From NCBI GenBank assembly GCA_015956445.1, contig WIUZ02000009.1, positions 1,364,001-1,428,000 on the forward strand: a stretch of 64,000 nt of DNA, written 5' to 3'. Every line of letters starts with the position of its first letter. Positions within the stretch are counted from its first letter, which is position 1. The translations under genes and the position numbers were made by a program. Source of the stretch: Thelephora terrestris (lineage: Eukaryota > Basidiomycota > Agaricomycetes > Thelephorales > Thelephoraceae). Positions 57,814 through 64,000 of this stretch are shown here, piece by piece. Below the pieces are notes generated by a model. It was not told where the DNA came from, ran no database searches, and worked only from the letters and a program-made list of their open reading frames with translations.

Positions 57814-59255
57814 AACCACATATTTCAGAATATTCCCTTTCGACGCCTACCCTCAGGCATCGGCGAGGTGTCGAATTCAACTTCTTTCAAGACATGAAGC
57901 AGCAGCCCAAAGCCACGCAAGTGCACACGTGTAATATCCATAACATTCTACCGTCTGAAACCAATTTTTGGCCCTGCACATACGTAAAAAGGCCCGGTTT
58001 CATATCAGGCTCCAGCCACCGTCAACAACGAGGCCGCCACCTCCCAGATAGCCAAATGGAAGAATTCTTCCATAGGCTTGCAGTACCAAAAACATGTGCA
58101 CGAGCTCTGGCTATTTCCTTTTGAATTGTATTCAATCGAAGAATAACAGGAATGAATGGAAGGCTCGTGAGGCGTAACGTGTAACCGCCCAAAATCCACA
58201 GGAATGAAAAAAACAAATTTAATCAACCCCGGTCCGGTAAGCTGAGAAGGAGCCTGAAGCCGGGACGTCCCTGCTCAACTAAGGAAACAGGATCCAAGGG
58301 CCAAAGTTCATTCAGCAATATTGGGGCTCAGATCATCAAACCTTCATTCTTGCGGAGCACTCGCCAGAAACTGGAAGCAATGCAACAGAGCGGGACTGGC
58401 GAGTGATGGTGGCTGTGGTCATGCGTTTGCGGCGCGACCCCTTCCCTACAAATGGGCGGTGGGATGGGGCCTAGAGCGCAGCAACCCTCCGTCAACATCG
58501 AGGTATTACCATAGCCGGCGTCTCTAGGCATCACAAGGGACTACCTGAATCATAGGAGCTGATACGTATATCGTCCAGAGGGAGCACTATACCAGAACTC
58601 GCCCAAATGGGGACACCAGGCCTAGAGACCCCCAAATTTTCGTCCTTCAGACAATTCAGCGACACCAGATTGAGGACACGTGCTTATGAAATGCATCCGC
58701 ACTGAGAGGTGAGACGGAGACCACAGGCTATGAGAGTGCCAAGAAGTGCCCGCGAACGTGGTCTATTCTGATCTGGTGGCGGTGATGAGATTGAAAACCG
58801 TCGGAGACCAGGTCCACAAGTCCGAAAGAACAGAACGGAACTTGATCGCGGAAAAGGGGGATTACCCCACCCCGCATCGCAATTGAGAGCACGTATACAA
58901 TGTCGAAGTTGCGAAGAATTCAGAAGGGTGTACTTGTGGACGTTCAGTATAGCATTCTAATCGCCCGCTCCTGGAAACTTGGAAACCTGCATAGGGGCAG
59001 AAGAGAAAGATCAGCTCGGGTCTGTGGCGCGAGTGATCCTCGAACGCCCAATCAACGAAGAAGGCCGGCGGCTGATAAGTTCGTTCCCAAACCAGGCGAC
59101 AATAGACCGCCAGACTACCAAAGAGGAGCAATGCGTCAAATAAGAAAAATTACTAGAACGCCTGTACTGGTACTTGATATGCACAATCTGCGAATATGTC
59201 GAGTCAGGAGACCTTGAGGGGATCGATGTCCGAGGAACTTACCGTATACTGATAC
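57814..59255. other. Intergenic stretch of about 1.4 kb, no supported gene
   Basis: Frames of 60-105 codons occur on both strands but none shows a domain, splice partner or start context. The right end is the 3' flank of GGPP synthase (-). No repeats or RNA genes seen. Confidence 0.45.
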
Positions 59256-60735
59256 CTACTGGGATGGAGGGATGCCTTTCGATAACAACTCCACGATCGC
59301 ATCCAACCTTGGGTTCCCTCCCAGCCGTTGGAGTTCGGTTATCACCCTGTCCCTAAACTTATCCATGACTGACAAAGTGTACGCAAAGGAATGGGTCGAG
59401 TTGGCAAGATAACCGATCACATGTTTTTTCAGTGTTGGCGTCGTGGGACGTTTCTGTAGTACGTCTTCGAAACGGATGAATAAAGATTGCATTCTTCAAT
59501 AAGAAAGCAGTCGGAATAGACTCACTGAGAATTTGTCGGTTGGATGGATTGGCCCGAACTCCATGAACAACGGGAAAAGAGAACTTCCCCTCGGTCAGGT
59601 CTTCCGCAAAGCCTTTGTTGTGTGCGTACTAAAGCGAGAGTGTGTCTGGAGGACAGCCGAGTTGATGATAGGTTGGTGCGAGCCTACCTCTGTACTTTGA
59701 AGGTTCATGTAATCGTCACGAATCTGGAAGTACACTCCGAGGAGGTTGACCAGCGGGATGTAATCGCTGCGAGATCCGCGTTCAATAGTATTCGGGTGGA
59801 AGGGAGATTACGACGCACGTGTCAGTGTTTGTTGTGCCACAGGCCATCATGAGTTTTATTCCTATCCTGAAAAGGCCACCTGTCTCTAGAGCCCATTTTA
59901 GAACGTCGTGAATCGTCTGGAAGGGCGACTCACTGTTGTTGACCATGGAGATGTATTCCTCTTCGGTGGGACATACCAAAGAATCTCTCCAATAGAGCTC
60001 GAGGCCCTGACCACGATGCAAATTCAAAAGTTCATCTAGGAGACAATTGAGTTATAGTCGATCGGCGGGACGGAGATCAGAGAAAACATGCCTGTGACAA
60101 GCTGTTGTAGAGAGTGATCGGTGTGATGTTGTTCTATGGACCCTCAGCGTTGAGGACCCTGGTCGAGACCGTAGAAGGAGACGAACCTGCTTCTAGCTGG
60201 AATAGCTCGTTCATCGCAAGGAAGTAGACGTAGTTCGCAGAGTTGATCGTTTGTGGGACGCCGTAGATCTTGTGAGCGACTGAAGTCGAGATAAGGGGTC
60301 ATATCAGCGCCGGGTCAAAAAGGTCACGGGAGATAAGGCCTACCTGGTGACCCTCGACGGAGTTGAGCATCGTCTTGAATGTCATCTATCCTGTACACTA
60401 GGGTTTGATATAGGTATTCCCCGGCGGGGGAAATCGCAAAATTGACTCACAGCAAACTGGAGCTATGGAGCATCGTCACGATCCGGTTAATCTTCTGCAA
60501 TTTGTCTCGAGGGACATTTAGCCAGAGATTGAAGGCTTCCGTGAGCTGGGTTCGGATCTCCTTGCCAGGAGTGGATGTTATGTGTGTGTAAGGTTCAAGG
60601 AGGATCTGTAACACTTCCCGTCAATCAACACGCGTAACTATCGCGTCTTTCTCCTACCGTTTCATTAGTTTCCGACCACGACGACGAAGAGGCAACGGTG
60701 AGTGCTGTGATGATATCGTCGTAGTTCGCGGTCAT
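59256..60735 (-). CDS. Geranylgeranyl diphosphate synthase
   Basis: Minus-strand exons 60735..60658, 60605..60451, 60390..60344, 60279..60187, 60133..60092, 60035..59934, 59879..59819, 59766..59688, 59628..59526, 59464..59256 give 322 aa, the normal size. The short N-terminus lacks a transit peptide. The first aspartate-rich motif is DDIQDD (about residue 80), then [54 protein letters not shown], and the second motif IRDDYMNLQ. It condenses IPP onto FPP to make C20 GGPP for protein prenylation, carotenoids and diterpenes. One intron (60091..60036) begins with GC instead of GT. GGPP synthase is a single-copy housekeeping gene in most fungi, so the nearby P450 alone does not make this a terpene cluster. 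Confidence 0.92.
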
Positions 60736-61579
60736 TGCTGGTGCAAGTTTGAGTGCTTGAGGTACTAGTATCACCTTTTGGCCGGGTTGACTGCTGCGGT
60801 TCGCACGATCCTAGTTCGCTCGCCTTAGGGGGACTGACGGTCACATCAGTGATTTCCGTTGAGGAATCACGACGACCACGTAGGCAAGCGGTGATGAAGA
60901 TTGACGCAGGCGACGGCCGTTTGGAGCCAAAGAACTGCAAGAGAAAACCCGCAAGGTGTCTCATTTTCCCACCTGGCGAGGGTCAGATGACCGTGACAAT
61001 CCGATGTCGGATCGCCTTGAGGCTCGACAACTGAAACCTCAAATATCCAGTAGTTGGTACAAAACCGTTCGTGTAAACGTTGAAAGTATGAAAGCCACGT
61101 AGAAATTAGATTTCCGTGGAAATAAAACGAACTGGGGACGTGTCTGCGTCGTGGCCGACGACCTCGAACACCCATGACCCGAAACGGGCAATCGACGCGG
61201 CCTTCTGTCGCTGAGGTGACCAAATAACAATTTCACATTTGCGCCGCTCACCCACGCTCAAGCGAACCGTCCTCGACGACGACTACGACGACGACGACCG
61301 ACCAGCACACGAAAGGTTCACGAAGACGAGAGCAAACGCTGTCGGTTCGATTGTGAGTCTCTCCACCCCACTCCGGCGCCACGCCGTTGTTCCACACATG
61401 CTCCTTTTTTGATGTGTCTCCAACTGAACACTCGTTCGTAGATTGACGATTCGATAATCCACTTCGTTCTCCTTTCATACGCCATTCCTTACCCATCCTT
61501 TCCCTCCTGAACCAAGTCCGCAGAAGTCCCCGGCTTCTGCCACTCCGTCCAAGAAACAAGCCCTCCTTTCAAATCGCCA
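60736..61579. other. Divergent intergenic region with a GAC trinucleotide tract
   Basis: Shared 5' region of GGPP synthase (-) and the Ser/Pro-rich gene (+). A short (GAC)n-like run lies at about 61268-61299, with related GAC-rich sequence near 60673-60684. The long frames here look like by-products of this composition. Confidence 0.5.
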
Positions 61580-63178
61580 ATGGCTTCTGAGCACAATCGC
61601 CCACATGAGAACAAAGGAGACCAATGGGAGCTTGTAGAGAATGACTGGTGGAGGACCTTTTTTAATAGTGTCTCCTGGACGTACCCTCCCTCTCAAGGCA
61701 GTCCCTCTCGCCGTCCTTCAAAAAGGACAACGCTTCTTCGCCTTTCAAGAGCCGGTCAGCTTCTGAAGGCCCGTCTATCAAGATATCCTCCCAACTGGCC
61801 CTCGGATATCACCGCCCCGATGGCAGACGAACTCAGTCGAGATTTGGTTGGAGTCAGGGTGGTAGAGGAAGTGCTCAGGTCTTACGAATCAAGTTCAGGT
61901 TTCGACATGATTGAACGGTTCCTACGCTTCTTTGACCTCGGCTGGGTTCTTGACGACGAACACTGCGCACTGGATCACCCTCCTCCAGAGGAGCATCGAG
62001 AACGGTGGGAGGAAGGCCTGCGGAAGCTCTTTCAAGAATCGTTCACACGTCTCCCAGAGGAGCTCTACCACCAACATTTCCCACCGGACCATGGCGAAGA
62101 ACGTCTCAAAGATATTTCACCCCACTGGGATTCGTGCCTGGACAATTCGACCACCCTCGATGATCTCATCCGTTCCCTCGAGGGTGCTGATCTAACCGAC
62201 TCCGAGTTGTCAGCGGACTCGGATCCCCTACCTGTTACACCCAGAGCAAGACACCAGAGCTCCTCTCCTCTATCCGCCTGCTCCCTGAAACCTTTGAGCG
62301 CTACTGCATCTTCCTTCGTACCTACCCCCGCCAAGTATTCACCATCGTCCATCTCACCATCCCCCTCACCCTCTCCCCCAGTGCTTGATATCATCAATTT
62401 CCCAACCCTTCGACAAACAATCCTCTCTGCCCCAAGGAAAGACGATCGCGACAGTAAATCGCGGACCAAGCGGCAGTCAGTTCCATCATTTCTTGCCGAC
62501 AAGGCCGACGCCCGCAAGTCAAAGACGAGGCAGCTTGTCGACAAGATGAAGTCCGCATATGACCCTCGCAAGCCAGACGAATTCATCCCCGTAGCCGAAG
62601 ATTCACCCCCCGAAGATGCCTTCGGACCCGTTGAGCCTGTGGTGAAGTGTTATAAGAAACGATCGCGTCGTGGGCGAGAGTCAATCTCGACGGTTTCGAC
62701 TGATGATATGAACTATTCATCATCGATGGACCTGTCAGCCCACCCACAACCCCCTGTCACCTCTCCCACACGTTCAGTCACGAACCGGCCGCCTGCGAAG
62801 AACCCGAAACGCGCGTCGAGCCTTACCATGAACGTTCCGGTCCCCACGCAGACGCCGCCAACGCCAGCTTTTTCATCACCCGCGGGATCAGTATCATCGT
62901 TTGGGGGGCCCGTTACACCGGGACCATTCGCGGTCCAGTTCCCACCCCCATCGGTACAACAGCCACCCCATCCCGTGTTTATGCAGATGCAGCAGAGGTC
63001 GCCACCCTTCCCGACACCTTTCTCGTATCCGTACGGGTTGCCTGGTACGGGGATGATCCCACCAGGGCCTTACCCTAATGCATTCGCTGGTCCCTATCCT
63101 CCGCCGCAGTTCGGAGGGTACCTCAACGGTAAGAGCGTGATCACCGGGTCAAGTGGGATCCGTCACGCTTCTTGGTGA
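61580..63178 (+). CDS. Ser/Pro-rich protein of unknown function, 532 aa, intronless
   Basis: One exon from an ATG at 61580 to the stop at 63178. Residues about 1-190 look folded: WELVENDWWRTFFNSVSW, RDLVGVRVVEEVLRSYES, FDMIERFLRFFDLGWVLDDE, then LRKLFQESFTRLPEELY. The remaining about 340 residues are disordered: Ser/Pro/Thr-rich (SPSSISPSPSPSPP), a basic patch (KCYKKRSRRGRES), and a Pro/Gly/Tyr-rich end (PYPPPQFGGYLNG). Such a layout, a small helical domain plus a long Pro-rich tail, suggests a scaffold or RNA- or actin-associated protein, but no domain can be named. Absence of introns in a genome this intron-rich is notable. Confidence 0.8.
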   Translation: MASEHNRPHENKGDQWELVENDWWRTFFNSVSWTYPPSQGSPSRRPSKRTTLLRLSRAGQLLKARLSRYPPNWPSDITAPMADELSRDLVGVRVVEEVLRSYESSSGFDMIERFLRFFDLGWVLDDEHCALDHPPPEEHRERWEEGLRKLFQESFTRLPEELYHQHFPPDHGEERLKDISPHWDSCLDNSTTLDDLIRSLEGADLTDSELSADSDPLPVTPRARHQSSSPLSACSLKPLSATASSFVPTPAKYSPSSISPSPSPSPPVLDIINFPTLRQTILSAPRKDDRDSKSRTKRQSVPSFLADKADARKSKTRQLVDKMKSAYDPRKPDEFIPVAEDSPPEDAFGPVEPVVKCYKKRSRRGRESISTVSTDDMNYSSSMDLSAHPQPPVTSPTRSVTNRPPAKNPKRASSLTMNVPVPTQTPPTPAFSSPAGSVSSFGGPVTPGPFAVQFPPPSVQQPPHPVFMQMQQRSPPFPTPFSYPYGLPGTGMIPPGPYPNAFAGPYPPPQFGGYLNGKSVITGSSGIRHASW

Positions 63179-64000
63179 ACATCCCATCTCCAGCACTACT
63201 CCCCAACGTTCATGACCACCCCCACTCCTCAATCACACTCTCAGTTCAGTATCCATCGTTGCACGAAATACATACACAACTTCACGTTCTTGCTTGTCCG
63301 GCCTTCTTCCGTATCCGATGTTCGGTATCGCTTCCGCTTTCTTTCCGTCCGCCTCTGGACGCATGCATAATCATCTTTGGCTTCACACCGTTTCGCGTTC
63401 TTGTATCGTTGTTCGTTTTCCGCGTGAAGAAAATACGGTTGACCCCCCTTGCATTTCTCGGTTTTGTTGATTTCCTCTCTGTGGGTCATCGTGACCGTTT
63501 CTGAAGCAATCTCTTCAACTCCCGAACTTTTTCAGCATGTAGTTAGCAAAAAAACGTTTAGTTCTCTTCTCGTCTTCCTCAACCAAAGCTTGTCTTTCGT
63601 CTCTTAGTTTTCTTTCAGAAATCGTTCTACCTATGATTTTGTTTATTATTCGGGGTCCCCAGTTTTTATGCGTCTAGTAAAAAGGGTACACTTACGATCT
63701 CCCTCTCAACCAATGTCACGACCTTTTCATCATCATTGGCGTCCATGCGGCCTATTTTTCTGTTCAGGGTTGGACAATGTTGACGTCATCAATCCCGTGC
63801 TTGCCGATGGTTCTGGGAGGCGTAGCAAGCGTGGGAAGAAATACCGGTTAGTTCCGTTAGGTCAGTAAGTGGCTGTCATCGGATACCACGTAGCGCTTCC
63901 TGGCTTTACGAACTCTGGGAGGTGACCAAGCCTGCCCACCCATTCACCGTCTCTCGCGTACCCCTCTCTTCCTTTCTACTCCAGGTTTGCGACGGATCAA
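63179..64000. other. 3' flank and unassigned sequence to the window end
   Basis: Pyrimidine-rich after the stop at 63178 (a likely 3' UTR), then no supported frame. A gene could start beyond the right edge. Confidence 0.45.

Noticed and set aside
61268-61299. GAC-rich tract as a possible CRISPR-like or coding repeat
   Set aside because: A simple trinucleotide run with no spacers; it explains the odd frames of poly-Val or poly-Asp type here.

Overview
The window is nuclear DNA of a filamentous basidiomycete, most likely an Agaricomycete. The evidence is dense, short (about 45-60 bp) GT-AG introns in almost every gene, very short intergenic distances, an intact FunK1-type protein kinase (a family expanded in mushrooms), a GH71 alpha-1,3-glucanase, and an intron-containing tRNA-Leu. 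No bacterial operon logic applies. Nearly all genes had to be rebuilt by hand from splice sites. For the main models the summed exon lengths are divisible by three and every junction restores a conserved protein frame, which is the main support for the boundaries given. Gene symbols name the recognised family, not this organism's locus.

Layout. 1-1.6 kb: 3' part of a TOK-type outward-rectifier potassium channel. 1.5-6.05 kb: a tandem segmental duplication. Its right copy carries an intact FunK1 kinase gene, and its left copy is a promoter plus one kinase scrap joined across internal deletions. 6.3-12 kb: a mitochondrial enoyl-CoA hydratase, then on the minus strand a complete RIX1/PELP1 ribosome-biogenesis gene and a disordered nuclear protein. 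12.2-14.3 kb: two tRNA-Leu(AAG) genes with different introns flank an MDR oxidoreductase. 14.7-20.8 kb: a seven-TM protein with a highly charged tail (an Rra1-like layout) and an unusually long hormone-sensitive-lipase-family hydrolase. 21.7-25.1 kb: a small secreted protein and a carnitine acetyltransferase with both a mitochondrial presequence and a peroxisomal C-terminus. 25.5-30.3 kb: two acidic or disordered proteins with a decayed minus-strand gene between them. 30.6-39.7 kb: a complete GCN1 gene (27 exons, 2579 aa). 39.7-44.1 kb: minus-strand GH71 glucanase and a secreted type-B carboxylesterase. 45.3-51.1 kb: a broken minus-strand gene, a cyclase-family hydrolase, CCT8, and a DUF1776/SDR-like membrane protein. 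51.1-53.3 kb: gene-poor. 53.3-60.7 kb: cytochrome P450, a beta-propeller lactonase, and GGPP synthase. 61.6-63.2 kb: an intronless Ser/Pro-rich protein.

Most of the genes are core housekeeping functions: GCN1 amino-acid-starvation signalling, CCT8 protein folding, RIX1 60S maturation, acyl-group shuttling, branched-chain or fatty acyl degradation, and isoprenoid chain synthesis. They are interleaved with accessory, faster-evolving genes: FunK1, P450, GH71, carboxylesterase, the small secreted protein and disordered proteins. I saw no LTR element, virus-like element, DNA transposon, CRISPR array or rRNA. The most unusual signals are the partly deleted FunK1 duplicate, the Rra1-like seven-TM protein, the doubly targeted carnitine acetyltransferase, the micro-exon-rich P450, and the paired tRNA-Leu genes.
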